Shown: positions 8,437-17,671, counted from the stretch's first letter. The stretch is DNA of 64,000 bases from Bradyrhizobium huanghuaihaiense (GCF_007830635.1 NZ_VLLA01000014.1:125083-189082), one strand, 5' to 3'. Numbers and translations: made by a program. Notes: generated by a model not told the origin, from the letters alone.

Positions 8437-10320
8437 TTACAGGAACTTGACGAGCGAGAGCTGCGCCAGGTTCGAGGTCACCTGGTAGGACGCCTGCAAC
8501 GCGTTCTGGAGCGCCAGGATCTCGCTCGCGACCTGGTCGGGCGAGGCCGATTCCGCCTGGTCGACGATGCTCTGGAGCTGCGCCTTGGCCTGGGTCTGGC
8601 GCGTGCTCGCATCCTTCATCGTGTTCTGGGCCATCGCGATGTCGGTCTGGATGTCCTCGATGCGCTGCTGGCCGGGCTGCTGGGTCAGCGCCTGGGTCAC
8701 CCGAAGGCTCAGCGCCGAGACCTGCCCGCCCGAATACTGTCCGGTCGGCGAGGTCGAGAACGTCCCGAACACGGCGATCGCCTGCAACTGCCGGCGGATC
8801 GCGTCCTCGTCCGCCTGCGCGCCGTACTGCACCGTGATGGAATCGTCGACCCGCGCCATCGCGGTGGAGCGCGGCGAGCCGGGCCCGTCATTGCCGAGGT
8901 ACCATTTCACGGTGTTGGCGGAGCCGTTGACCAGCGTCGTCGCCGAGCTCGCCGGCGAGGAGCCGACGCGCAACGGCGGCTGCGTGGCGGTCACGGGCGT
9001 CGCGCTGAAGCCGAGCGAGCCCAGCGCACTCGTGTTCAAGCTCGTGATGTTCAGGCTCGCCGCATCGTCGGTGTTGATCATGATCGCGCCGCCATGGACC
9101 GTCGACGGCTTCGACGTCCCCGTGATCGCGTCGATCTTGCTCAGCAGGGTCTGGATACTGTCGGTGACGTTGAGCTGGTTGCCGGTCGCGCCCGAGCTGA
9201 CGAAGGTGAGCGTGGTGCCGTTGACGGTGATGGTGTCGCCGGCGACGAAGCCCGGCGAGATCGAGTCCGAGGGGCTGGTGCCGGACAGCGCCGTCGCACC
9301 ACTGATCGGTGCGGGCGGAGCCGCCTGGTTGGTCTTGGCAGCGCCGATCGCGGAGCTTGCGGTGTTGAAGAAATTGTCACCGGCGGTCACGGCCGACGCC
9401 GCAACCAGCGAGGTGTTGGAGAGCTTCTTGATCGCCGTGTTCAGCGCCGTGTTGAGATTCGCGGCGGTATTGTTCGGGTTGACCGGGACGCTCGCATCGA
9501 TCGCAAAGCTGCCGAGCGGCGTCGGTGTCGCCGAGGACGCGGTCAGATCGATCTGCTCGGTCGTGCCGTCTGGCAGCGTGAACTGGATGCTGAGCTTATC
9601 GCCGTTGTTCGGATTGACACCGTTGAGATCGACGGAGAACGACACCGGCGAGCCGCTCGGGCCGGTGACGGTCGCACCCGTCAGCGTCGAGGACACCGAC
9701 TTGATCTTGAGCCCGAAGGGCGAGCCAGCGACGTCTTCGGACACCTGCACCGAGCTCGGCGTCGGCTGCGTCTGCACCAGCCGCCCCATGCCGTTGGCCC
9801 CCAAGTCGGCGGCCTGGCGCTCCGCCATGACGGTCTTGAAGCCCGCCTGCGTCGTGGTGCCGTTGATGATGTCGCCGGCGTCCGCAACCGACTGCGTGTT
9901 GACCGCCGTTCCCGAGAACAGATAGCGGTTGCCCGTCTGCGTATTGAGCACGCCGACCATCGAGCCGAACTGGGCGGCGGCGGTGTTCTGCGCGATCGTC
10001 TGTCCGTTGACGTTGAGATCCTGCGCGGTGTTGGCGGAGCCGGTCTGCACCGTGCTGCGGATCTTCGTCAGCGACTGCAGCGCGGTATTGGCAAGGTTGA
10101 TGCTCACGTTGACGTTCGTGATCGTGTCGGTATAGGCCGCGATGTTGGAGAGCTGCGCGCGCGAAGCGATCGCAAAACCCTCGTTGGTACCCATGCCGGA
10201 ATAGTTCTGCGACAGCTTGCCGGTCGAGAGCTGTGTCGACAGGTCGGTGAGCTGCTGATTGATGTTGCGGATCTGCGAGCCCAGAACCGACGAGGAATAA
10301 TTGATACTGCTGATCGACAT
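8437..10320 (-). CDS. flgL: Flagellar hook-filament junction protein FlgL (627 aa)
   Basis: FlgL (HAP3) joins hook to filament. The N-terminal D0/D1 (MSISSINYSSSVLGSQIRNINQQLTDL) and the C-terminal helix ending NLAQLSLVKFL are flagellin-like, as expected. It is about twice the length of enteric FlgL because of a large central insertion. Residues about 357-445 (FVAGDTITVNGTTLTFVSSG ... IQTLLSKIDAI ... LGSLGF) copy a module also present in FlgE and flagellin. The gene starts 20 bases after flgK, in the order flgE-flgK-flgL, so one operon is likely. Confidence 0.94.
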   Translation of the reverse strand: MSISSINYSSSVLGSQIRNINQQLTDLSTQLSTGKLSQNYSGMGTNEGFAIASRAQLSNIAAYTDTITNVNVSINLANTALQSLTKIRSTVQTGSANTAQDLNVNGQTIAQNTAAAQFGSMVGVLNTQTGNRYLFSGTAVNTQSVADAGDIINGTTTQAGFKTVMAERQAADLGANGMGRLVQTQPTPSSVQVSEDVAGSPFGLKIKSVSSTLTGATVTGPSGSPVSFSVDLNGVNPNNGDKLSIQFTLPDGTTEQIDLTASSATPTPLGSFAIDASVPVNPNNTAANLNTALNTAIKKLSNTSLVAASAVTAGDNFFNTASSAIGAAKTNQAAPPAPISGATALSGTSPSDSISPGFVAGDTITVNGTTLTFVSSGATGNQLNVTDSIQTLLSKIDAITGTSKPSTVHGGAIMINTDDAASLNITSLNTSALGSLGFSATPVTATQPPLRVGSSPASSATTLVNGSANTVKWYLGNDGPGSPRSTAMARVDDSITVQYGAQADEDAIRRQLQAIAVFGTFSTSPTGQYSGGQVSALSLRVTQALTQQPGQQRIEDIQTDIAMAQNTMKDASTRQTQAKAQLQSIVDQAESASPDQVASEILALQNALQASYQVTSNLAQLSLVKFL

Positions 10321-10340
10321 GTTTCAGCGCCCTGTTACTT

Positions 10341-12224
10341 CTACACTTGAGCCTGGATCAACGTGTTCATCATGCTCTGCACCACCGACATGACGTGGGC
10401 GTTGGCGGCATAGGCATTCTGCAGCTGGATCAGGTTCGACATCTCCGAGTCCAGATTGACCTTGGCGGTCGAGTCGAACTTGGCCTGCAGCGTCGAGACC
10501 ACGACGCTCTGACCCTGCTGGAGCTGGGTGGCCTGGGTCGAGGCGTTGGCCTGCACGCTCAGGAACTGCTGCAGATAGTTCGAGACGCTGCCGGTGAAGG
10601 GCTGATTGGCCGAGCCGAGGCCGGTCGTCGGCGAATAGGAGAACACCGCGCTGGTGAGCTGCGAGTAGAGATAGTCCGAGCGCGTGGTGTCTCCCGCGGG
10701 CGTCACCGGCGAAGTGTTGTACACCGACATCCTGGTCGGGTCGGCGGCCAGCTGCGTGTTCACCTTGATGCGTCCGGCAAAGCCCGTCAGCTGCGAGCCC
10801 GAGGCCGAGATCGCGCCGGTGTAGAGCGCCTGCCCGCCATCGGTGAAAACAGCCAGTTGCGGATTGCCCGAGGTCAGCGACGACATCGTCTTTCTCGTCG
10901 TGGCCAAATTGACCTTGGCGAGGCCGCTGCTGTCGTCGGTGATCCGCAGCGTCGAGCCGGTCGCCGGAGACGGCGCGGCTGAGAAGGACACGTGCGAGCC
11001 CGAGAGCGCGGTGTTCAGCACGGAGGCGATCGTGCTCGCGCCAGCGGCGAAATTCACGCCGATCTGCATCGGGTTGGCGTTGGTCGCATTCTGCAGCGGC
11101 AGCGCCGCCGGATCGGTCACGTTGACCAGCGTGATCTGGCGCTGGGTATTGGTCGCGACATCCGTGTAGGTGAAGGTGGCGGTGTTGCCCGGCAGCGCAC
11201 CGGCGAGGTCGACGTCGAAGCCTGCCGGCGGACCGGAGACGGTGCTGCCGGCCGTGGTCTTGTCGGAGAGCGCGCTCGACATCGTGGCGGCGAGCTGGTC
11301 GATCTGGTTCTGCGCCTGCACCAGCGTCTGGTCGCGCAGCTTGAGGTCGGCCGCGATCTGGCCCGACGAGACCACGTTGTTGGCGACGACGTCCACCTTC
11401 GAGCCGTTCGGCAGCACGATGTTGAGCGCGCCGACGCCGGACTTGGCGGGATCAGTGTTGTACAGTGACGTCGCCGAAATTGCGCCTGCGGAAGCGAAGG
11501 TGAATTGCGAAGCGAGCCCGGCGCCGACCAGCTGGATGCCTGTGGTCGTGTAGATGTTGGCCTGGTTCGATCCGTCGGTGGTGACGCGGACGTCGACATA
11601 TTTCGACAGCGTGTTGATGGCCTGGTCGCGCTGGTCCATCAATGTCGCGGCCGAGGGGTCGTTGGCCGACAGACCCTGCAGCTTGGTGTTGATGGTGGCG
11701 ACCTGCTGCATCGCGGCGTTGGCGGCCTGCGCCGAGGTGCCGAGATCCTGCTCGACATTGGAGCGCAGCGACTGGATGCCTTTGGTCGTGACGTTGAGCT
11801 GCGTGGCCAGCGCCTGCGCCGCACCGAGGGCAACCGTCTGCGCGGACGACGCGCCCGAGCTGGTCGACAGCGCCTGCAGCGCCGTCGTGAAATTGTTCAG
11901 CGCGGTTTCGAGCGTGCCGCTGTTGCCGGGCGTGCCATAGACATTCTGAAGCTGCTTCAGGATGTTGGCCATCTGGTCGGCGTAGCCGCTGCCGCCGGTT
12001 TCGGTGCGCAGCTGGTTCTGCACGAAGGCGTCGAGCTCCCGGCTGACGCCGGTCGTCATCGCCGTCGAGCCGAAATCGCCGGTGGTGACCTCGATCTGGT
12101 TCGGGGTCTGGACGACGTAACCCGGCGTCTGCGCATTCGCGACGTTCGAGGAGACGATCGAGAGCGCGGCCTGGTTGGCACGCAGACCGCTCATCGCACT
12201 GGCGAGGGCTGAACTCAAACCCAT
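10341..12224 (-). CDS. flgK: Flagellar hook-associated protein FlgK (627 aa)
   Basis: FlgK (HAP1) sits between the hook and FlgL. The N-terminus MGLSSALASAMSGLRANQAALSIVSSNVANAQTPGYV is the diagnostic flagellar rod/hook motif, and the C-terminus (NLIQLQNAYAANAHVMSVVQSMMNTLIQAQV) is the matching D0 helix. Length is near the usual 550-650 aa. It lies 34 bases after flgE and 20 before flgL, on the same strand. Confidence 0.96.
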   Translation of the reverse strand: MGLSSALASAMSGLRANQAALSIVSSNVANAQTPGYVVQTPNQIEVTTGDFGSTAMTTGVSRELDAFVQNQLRTETGGSGYADQMANILKQLQNVYGTPGNSGTLETALNNFTTALQALSTSSGASSAQTVALGAAQALATQLNVTTKGIQSLRSNVEQDLGTSAQAANAAMQQVATINTKLQGLSANDPSAATLMDQRDQAINTLSKYVDVRVTTDGSNQANIYTTTGIQLVGAGLASQFTFASAGAISATSLYNTDPAKSGVGALNIVLPNGSKVDVVANNVVSSGQIAADLKLRDQTLVQAQNQIDQLAATMSSALSDKTTAGSTVSGPPAGFDVDLAGALPGNTATFTYTDVATNTQRQITLVNVTDPAALPLQNATNANPMQIGVNFAAGASTIASVLNTALSGSHVSFSAAPSPATGSTLRITDDSSGLAKVNLATTRKTMSSLTSGNPQLAVFTDGGQALYTGAISASGSQLTGFAGRIKVNTQLAADPTRMSVYNTSPVTPAGDTTRSDYLYSQLTSAVFSYSPTTGLGSANQPFTGSVSNYLQQFLSVQANASTQATQLQQGQSVVVSTLQAKFDSTAKVNLDSEMSNLIQLQNAYAANAHVMSVVQSMMNTLIQAQV

Positions 12225-12258
12225 GTCACTAGCCGCCTTTGGTTACGTCACGCGCCGA

Positions 12259-14535
12259 TCAGCGCAACACGTTCAGGAGGTCCTGCACCATCGAGTTCGC
12301 CGTCGTGATCACCTTGGTGTTGGCCGAGTAGGCCTGCTGGGTCACGATCAGCTTGGTGAACTCGTCGGCGATGTCGGTGTTGGAGCCTTCCAGCGACGAG
12401 CCGCTGATCGTGCCCGAAGCGCCGTCGATCGCAGGGCCCGACTGCTCGGTCGCGGCATAGGCGCCGCCATCGAGGGCCTTCAGGTAATTCGTGCCGTTGA
12501 AGTGCGACAGCGAGACCTGCGCGAGGTCGAGGTTCTGGCCGTTGGAGAACGTACCGACCACGAGGCCGTTGTTGTTGACGGCGACGGAGCGGAGCTGACC
12601 GGCGGCATAGCCGTTCTGGGTGATGGTGTTGATGGTCACCGCGCCGCTGGTGCTGGCATATTGCGTCAGGCCGCCCTGAGAGATGTTGAAGGCGAGCGAG
12701 CCGAGCGACTGACCGCCGACGCTGACATTGTTGATGGTGACGCCCGAGGTGCTCGGCGAGGTCAGCGAGCCGTCGGCGGCGAAGGTGAAGGCCTGCCCGG
12801 CATTGACCCAGCCCACCGTCGTGCCGGTCGCGTTCGGATCGGTCTGGTAGAACAGATTCCAGGTGTCGGAATGGCCGGTGCCCAGCGAGGCGCTGTCGGT
12901 CTTGGCCCAACGCAGCTGTAGGTTCACCGGCGTGCCCGCGGCGTTGTAGGCGGTCACCGCACCGCCGCTGATCGATTCCTTGGTGAAGGTCGCGATGTCG
13001 TTGCCGATCACGCCGCCGGTGCCGGCCGTACCGCCGCCGCCGCGGTTCTTGGAAATGGACGACGTGAAGCCGAGCGCGGCGAAGGCGCTGCTGTTGTTGC
13101 TCGTCACCGTCAGGGTCGGATTGGCGATACCGGTGTTCAGCGTGATCACGCCGTTGCTGATCGAAGAACCGCTCGCACCGCTGAGCTGGTCGATCTGGGT
13201 GAGCAGGGTCGCGATGGAGTCGGTGATGTTGATCTGGTTCGGAGGGGTGGCGCCGGAGTTCACGAAGGTGATCGTATTGGCGGGTCCCGTGCCGTTGACC
13301 TGGATCGTGTTGCCGGCCACGAAGGGCGTCGACAAGACCTCGGCCTGGCCGGGCTGCGCGGTGCCGCCGAGCTGTGTACCACTCGTGATCGCAGGGGTGG
13401 ACAGCACGTTACCACCGCGCGTCACGCTGCTGACGCCGAGCAAGCTTGCCGCAGTGCCGCCGATCGTGACGTCGGCCGTGGTGCTGGACGTAATCTGGAT
13501 GTTACCGCTGGAGTTGATCGTCACGTTGGCGGGGGCGACGCCGGCTCCGGACGCGATCTCATTGAGGACGTCCTGCATCGTTGAGGTGGTCGGCGACTTC
13601 AGACCGATCGTGGTGACGATAGGGGGGCCTGCGGCCGTCGAAGTGTTCGAGACGGTGTTGTCGAAGTTGATGGTCCGGTTGTTGACCGTCAGTTGCTTGC
13701 CGGCGAGGTTGGTGAGAAGGCTGTTGTTGAGATGCGGGGCCACGCCGGAATCGAGAGACGTGGCGCCACTCGCCACCGCCGAAGCGCTGTCCAGCAGCGC
13801 CACCGTGCCGGTCGCAGTCGTCGCCGTATAGGCCGAGCGCAGATTGCCGGTGGCGGCAGCACCGGAGATCGTCGCATTCGTGTAGGGCGGCGGCGGCGTG
13901 CCGACGATCATCGGGTTGGCGGCGAAGTCAGACGGGTTCAGGCCGCCGGCCGCCAGCAGCGTGCCGGTCGCCGCGGTTGAGCTCGCCGCCGTATTCGGCA
14001 CGCTGGGCAGGTTCGCGGCGTACTGGATCGAGGTCGTCGCCTGCGCCGGGATGAAGTTGTTCTGGAATTTCAGGACCGTCGCCACGTTGCCGGTGGGGTT
14101 GCCGGTCTTGGGGTCGACCGTGGTGCCCATCAGGTAATAGCCGGCGCCGTTGACCAGGTTGCCGTTGGCATTGAGCTGGAAGTCGCCGCGGCGGGTATAG
14201 TAGGTGACGCCGCTGAACACCGGCACGTTGTCGACGACGCCGGTCGCCTTCTGGATGGAGAAGAAGCCGTCGCCGGTGATCGCCATGTTGGTGGCGACGG
14301 TGGAGCCCGAGATCGTGCCCTGCGTGGTGATGGTGGCCTTCGCGTTGGCCGTCACGCCGCCCGCGACCTGCTTGCTCGGAACCGAGGAGTCGGGAATGAG
14401 ATCGACGAAGCTGGTGCCGATGCCCTTGTAACCGGTGGTGGATGAGTTCGCGATGTTGCCGGAAATGTTCTGCAGCGCGTAGGACTGCGCCTGCAGGCCA
14501 CCCACCGAGGTGTTCATTGCATCGAAGATACCCAT
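12259..14535 (-). CDS. flgE: Flagellar hook protein FlgE (758 aa)
   Basis: This is the hook subunit. The N-terminus MGIFDAMNTSVGGLQAQSYALQNISGNIANSSTTGYKG and the C-terminus GSNTDIADEFTKLIVTQQAYSANTKVITTANSM are classic FlgE/FlgF/FlgG ends. Length is well above the roughly 400-600 aa usual for FlgE. Two copies of the beta-rich module shared with FlgL and flagellin sit at about 277-375 (KQLTVNNRTINF ... LLGVSSV) and 405-490 (FVAGNTIQVNG ... ALGF). The start at 14535 is preceded by TTTGGAGAC; the longer reading frame from 14610 overlaps a putative sigma-54 promoter and is rejected. It is first in flgE-flgK-flgL. Confidence 0.95.
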   Translation of the reverse strand: MGIFDAMNTSVGGLQAQSYALQNISGNIANSSTTGYKGIGTSFVDLIPDSSVPSKQVAGGVTANAKATITTQGTISGSTVATNMAITGDGFFSIQKATGVVDNVPVFSGVTYYTRRGDFQLNANGNLVNGAGYYLMGTTVDPKTGNPTGNVATVLKFQNNFIPAQATTSIQYAANLPSVPNTAASSTAATGTLLAAGGLNPSDFAANPMIVGTPPPPYTNATISGAAATGNLRSAYTATTATGTVALLDSASAVASGATSLDSGVAPHLNNSLLTNLAGKQLTVNNRTINFDNTVSNTSTAAGPPIVTTIGLKSPTTSTMQDVLNEIASGAGVAPANVTINSSGNIQITSSTTADVTIGGTAASLLGVSSVTRGGNVLSTPAITSGTQLGGTAQPGQAEVLSTPFVAGNTIQVNGTGPANTITFVNSGATPPNQINITDSIATLLTQIDQLSGASGSSISNGVITLNTGIANPTLTVTSNNSSAFAALGFTSSISKNRGGGGTAGTGGVIGNDIATFTKESISGGAVTAYNAAGTPVNLQLRWAKTDSASLGTGHSDTWNLFYQTDPNATGTTVGWVNAGQAFTFAADGSLTSPSTSGVTINNVSVGGQSLGSLAFNISQGGLTQYASTSGAVTINTITQNGYAAGQLRSVAVNNNGLVVGTFSNGQNLDLAQVSLSHFNGTNYLKALDGGAYAATEQSGPAIDGASGTISGSSLEGSNTDIADEFTKLIVTQQAYSANTKVITTANSMVQDLLNVLR

Positions 14536-14598
14536 AACTTTGTCTCCAAATCCGAGCTCGGCGGCCGGTCGACCATGGCCGCAGTCGGAAGAGACAGT

Positions 14599-14614
14599 CG
14601 CAAGGGCCATGCCA
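14599..14614 (-). promoter_or_regulatory. Putative sigma-54 promoter (-24/-12) of flgE
   Basis: On the minus strand the bases read TGGCATGGCCCTTGCG, matching the sigma-54 consensus TGGCAY-N5-TTGC with correct GG/GC spacing. It ends about 64 bases upstream of the flgE ATG, leaving a leader of about 50 bases. Hook operons of Caulobacter use sigma-54 with the activator FlbD, so the placement makes sense. Confidence 0.55.
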
Positions 14615-14648
14615 ATGCGGGTACTCGCGTGAAATCAATGCCTTAACG

Positions 14649-14675
14649 AAAAAGCCCCGGTCCGATGACCGGGGC
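14649..14675 (-). terminator. Rho-independent terminator downstream of msrB
   Basis: A 9-bp perfect GC-rich stem (14654-14662 with 14667-14675) with a 4-base loop is followed on the minus strand by five U (14649-14653). It would stop msrB transcripts before they enter the flgE promoter region. Confidence 0.8.
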
Positions 14676-14713
14676 ACAATTGCCGGGACCGGCAACTATT
14701 GCCGGGACATCGG

Positions 14714-14812
14714 GTCATTCCGGGGCGGTCCACAGGACCGAACTCCGGTGCGCAATTGCGCACCTGAGAACCAGATTCCGGGTTCGGTCCTGCGGACCGC
14801 CCCCGGAATGAC
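14714..14812. repeat. Intergenic palindromic repeat, GTCATTCCGGGG family
   Basis: The ends GTCATTCCGGGG and CCCCGGAATGAC are inverted, inner arms pair imperfectly (GGACCG with CGGTCC), and the centre is a perfect 18-base palindrome (14747-14764). It lies between msrB and the flgE promoter. Only one copy is in this window. Confidence 0.7.
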
Positions 14813-14824
14813 GAGGAGAAAGAC

Positions 14825-15337
14825 CTACGTCGCCGAGGCCGCAGCCGGGTGGAAAACCAGCCCGAAACCGTCGATGCAGTAGCGCAGTCCGGTCGGCTTC
14901 GGACCGTCGTCGAAGACGTGACCGAGATGGCCGCCGCAGCGCCGGCAATGCACCTCGGTGCGCACCATGCCGTAGGTGCGGTCCTCGGTCTTGCCGACAT
15001 TGCCCTCGATCGGCTGGTAGAAGCTCGGCCAGCCCGTGCCGCTCTCGAATTTGGTCTCCGACGCAAACAGCGGCAGGTCGCAGCCGGCGCAGGCGAAAAT
15101 GCCCTTGCGATGCTCCTTCAAGAGCGGGCTGGAGCCCGGCCGCTCGGTGCCGTGATTGCGCAGGATCTCATATTGCTGCGGCGTGAGCTGGGCACGCCAT
15201 TCGGCCTCCGTCTTGGTGATCTCGAACGTTTCCGCGGCCTTCTCGCCAGCCTCGGCAGGTGATCCTCTCAACCAGCGGAAGGCCGAAAGGCCGAACAGGC
15301 CGGCGACAGTCGTTAGCAGGATGCGGCGGTCAAACAT
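14825..15337 (-). CDS. msrB: Peptide-methionine (R)-S-oxide reductase MsrB, Tat-exported (170 aa)
   Basis: MsrB reduces methionine-R-sulfoxide in proteins. Two zinc-type CxxC pairs (CAGC and CRRC), GTGWPSF, HLGHVFDDGP and RYCIDG with the likely catalytic Cys are present. The N-terminus MFDRRILLTTVAGLFGLSAFRWL is a twin-arginine-like signal, so the enzyme is probably periplasmic; most bacterial MsrB proteins are cytoplasmic. The start at 15337 has GGAG upstream; a start nine codons earlier is less likely. A terminator follows. Confidence 0.92.
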   Translation of the reverse strand: MFDRRILLTTVAGLFGLSAFRWLRGSPAEAGEKAAETFEITKTEAEWRAQLTPQQYEILRNHGTERPGSSPLLKEHRKGIFACAGCDLPLFASETKFESGTGWPSFYQPIEGNVGKTEDRTYGMVRTEVHCRRCGGHLGHVFDDGPKPTGLRYCIDGFGLVFHPAAASAT

Positions 15338-15423
15338 CTCATTCTCCGTGCGCGGGGAGTCCACGCCCTGAGATACGGGCTCTAACGGCCGACGTTACAC
15401 TTCCGGGCGGAGGATTTCTCAAC

Positions 15424-16893
15424 TTATTGCGAGACGCTCTGGTCCTGGACAGCCGGTTCCGGAGCCTGCTTCACGCCTTGGGCCGCATGTTCCGGTGCAG
15501 GCGCCGGCCGCGGCCGCACGCCGGGCGGCGGACGGCGCGGCCCGGTCCCGGCGGCGCGGTTGGCTTCGGCGAGACGGGCCTCGCGCTCCCTGTCCTTGAC
15601 CCTGGCACGTTCGCGGTAGCGGGCGAGCGAGCCCGCGGCGGCGGAGCTCGCCCTGCCCCAGATGCCGACCAATTGGCCGGCAACACGGCCGGTCGCCCCG
15701 CCCGCCCAGACCAGCTCGAACGGCGAGAACAGCTTCCAGCGTTCATCGCCCCACAGGACGCTGCGCGCGATCAACTGTCCGGCCATGGCCGAAGTGTTCA
15801 TGCCCTGGCGGCCGAATCCGCTCGCCACCCACAGGCCTTTGCGCAACTGGCCGATCTGCGGCATGCCGTGCACGGTCTGGCCGGTGGCGCCGGCGAACGT
15901 CTCGGTGATCTCGACGTTGCCGAGCTGGGGGAAGATCGTGCGGATGCGCCGCTTGACGCTGCCTGCAAAACGCTGCGGTCGCGCGGCCCAGGTGGTCTCC
16001 GGGCTCTCCCACATCAGGCGGTCGCCATCGACGATGCGGAAATGATCGACGCCGTCGGAATCCATCACCGATCCCTTGAAGGCGATGATCTCGTGCACGC
16101 GCTCGCCGAGCGGCGCGGTGATGCCGGCATAACGCCAGACCGGCAGCAGCGTCTCCGACAGGCGTCGCAAGGGCGCGCCGAGATGGATGTTGCCGGCGAG
16201 CACGATGTGGGTGGCGCGTAGCCGCGCCGATGGCGTGACGATGCGCTTGCGGATGCCGGAATGATCGATGCTGACGACCGGCGTGTCCTCGAAGATGCGG
16301 GCGCCTGCCCGCCGCGCCAGCCCCGCAAGGCCGTGCACGTATTTGCGGCCGTCGACCTGGAACGCCCTGGGGTAGTGCACGCCGTGGAAGTAATGATCGG
16401 TCTTCAGCACCTCGCGGACGCGATCGACCTGCCAGCCCTCGACCTCGGTGTCGAAATCCTCGTTCAGCATCTGCAACCGGCTGATCAGGCGGTCGCCGGC
16501 ATCGACGTTGGAGACCTCCAGCACGCCGTCGCTGGGGGCGATCCCCGGCATGTTCTCCTCGGTGGCGTTGGCGCGGACGAATTCGGCCCCCTCCTTCGAC
16601 AGCGCCCACAATTCGCGGGCGTCCTCGAAGCCGATGCGCTCGATCAGCTCAGTGAGCGGCAGCGCAAAGCCCGGCATCACGGTGCCGAGCTGGTTGCCGG
16701 AGGCATTCCAGCCGACATGCCGGCCCTCGAGCACTGCGACGCTGGCCCCGAGCCGGGCCGCCTCCAGCGCGATGGAGAGCCCCGCAAGCCCGGCTCCGAT
16801 CACGCAGATATCGGCGTCGAGCTCGAACGACAGCCGCGTGCGCTCGCGAAGGCCGGCTTCTTCCTGGGATACGCTTGTGAAAGTCTCGCTCAT
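15424..16893 (-). CDS. FAD-dependent oxidoreductase, DAO family (489 aa)
   Basis: The dinucleotide-binding motif ICVIGAGLAGLSIALEA (about 30-46) ends in VLEGRHVGWNASGNQLG, as in DadA/glycine-oxidase-type amine oxidases. The C-terminal FAD block is GLWVASGFGRQGMNTSAMAGQLIA. These enzymes oxidise the C-N bond of an amino acid or amine; the substrate is not evident. The last 70 residues are an unusual Arg/Pro/Ala-rich, probably disordered tail not expected in the family. It shares its strand with msrB 87 bases downstream. Confidence 0.85.
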   Translation of the reverse strand: MSETFTSVSQEEAGLRERTRLSFELDADICVIGAGLAGLSIALEAARLGASVAVLEGRHVGWNASGNQLGTVMPGFALPLTELIERIGFEDARELWALSKEGAEFVRANATEENMPGIAPSDGVLEVSNVDAGDRLISRLQMLNEDFDTEVEGWQVDRVREVLKTDHYFHGVHYPRAFQVDGRKYVHGLAGLARRAGARIFEDTPVVSIDHSGIRKRIVTPSARLRATHIVLAGNIHLGAPLRRLSETLLPVWRYAGITAPLGERVHEIIAFKGSVMDSDGVDHFRIVDGDRLMWESPETTWAARPQRFAGSVKRRIRTIFPQLGNVEITETFAGATGQTVHGMPQIGQLRKGLWVASGFGRQGMNTSAMAGQLIARSVLWGDERWKLFSPFELVWAGGATGRVAGQLVGIWGRASSAAAGSLARYRERARVKDREREARLAEANRAAGTGPRRPPPGVRPRPAPAPEHAAQGVKQAPEPAVQDQSVSQ

Positions 16894-16905
16894 GTCGTTT
16901 TCTTA

Positions 16906-16955
16906 GAGCATGAACCGGAAAAGTGTGCAGCGGTTTTTGCGAAAAGATCATGCTC
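16906..16955. repeat. GAGCATGA...TCATGCTC inverted repeat
   Basis: An 8-bp perfect inverted repeat (16906-16913 with 16948-16955) encloses AACCGGAAAAGTGTG and CGGTTTTTGCGAAAAGA. I recognise this as a very common short intergenic repeat of Bradyrhizobium and relatives (from memory, not searched). It lies directly upstream of the FAD oxidoreductase start. Confidence 0.65.
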
Positions 16956-17090
16956 ATAACAACAACTTAAATCGCGATGACGATTTGTTCTTGCCTCATC
17001 GCCGCTTTAAAGAACCGATCGGGCGCTTGTCACCTTGTCCTCAACCGGCGTCTGTAGATTATCCTGGACGTGGAACGATTCGAGAATGCC

Positions 17091-17627
17091 ATGCGCCGTT
17101 TGATGCTGCTGCGTCACGCCAAGACCGAGACTGACGCGCCAAGCGGCCGTGACCAGGATCGCCGCCTCGACGACCGCGGCCACAAGGATGCCGCCCAGAT
17201 AGGCGACTGGATCGCCAGCCATCCGCCCTTCCCCAATGCCGTGCTGGTGTCGCATGCCGTCCGCGCCCGGCAGACCTGGGACATCGCCTGGGACACGATG
17301 AAGGACCGCGTCCCGGCGCCGCAGGTCGAGATCCTGCCAGAGCTCTATCACGCCGATCCCGCGCAGATCCTGGAATCCATTCGCACTGCAACTATTCCCT
17401 CCGATCCGAAGCGGTTGCTGCTGGTCGGCCACAATCCCGGCATGCACGAGATCGCCCTGATGCTGATCGGCGGCGGCGATCACGCCGGCGCCAAGGCGCT
17501 CGCCCACAACCTGCCCACGGCGGGGCTTGCGATCTTCGACTTTGACGTCAAGGATTGGGGGGACGTGGCCTACCGCCGCGGCAAGCTGGTGCTGTTCGTC
17601 AGCCCCAAGCTGCTTCGATCGGCCTGA
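17091..17627 (+). CDS. sixA: SixA-type histidine phosphatase (178 aa)
   Basis: A histidine phosphatase superfamily member: RRLMLLRHAKTE holds the catalytic RHG-like RHA with the phosphorylated His, and LLLVGHNPGMHEIAL holds the second His. SixA removes phosphate from phospho-histidine, for example on Hpt domains. Two starts are possible: GTG at 17070 or ATG at 17091; the ATG is chosen because the family begins right before the RHA motif. Target is unknown. Confidence 0.87.
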   Translation: MRRLMLLRHAKTETDAPSGRDQDRRLDDRGHKDAAQIGDWIASHPPFPNAVLVSHAVRARQTWDIAWDTMKDRVPAPQVEILPELYHADPAQILESIRTATIPSDPKRLLLVGHNPGMHEIALMLIGGGDHAGAKALAHNLPTAGLAIFDFDVKDWGDVAYRRGKLVLFVSPKLLRSA

Positions 17628-17671
17628 GACGCGCGGGCGCCGTCTCGACCGGTTGTCAGCTTGGTCCACAT

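Noticed and set aside
14536..14610. Longer FlgE start at 14610
   Set aside because: The conserved FlgE N-terminus and a GGAG site place the start at 14535, and the extension covers the putative sigma-54 element.
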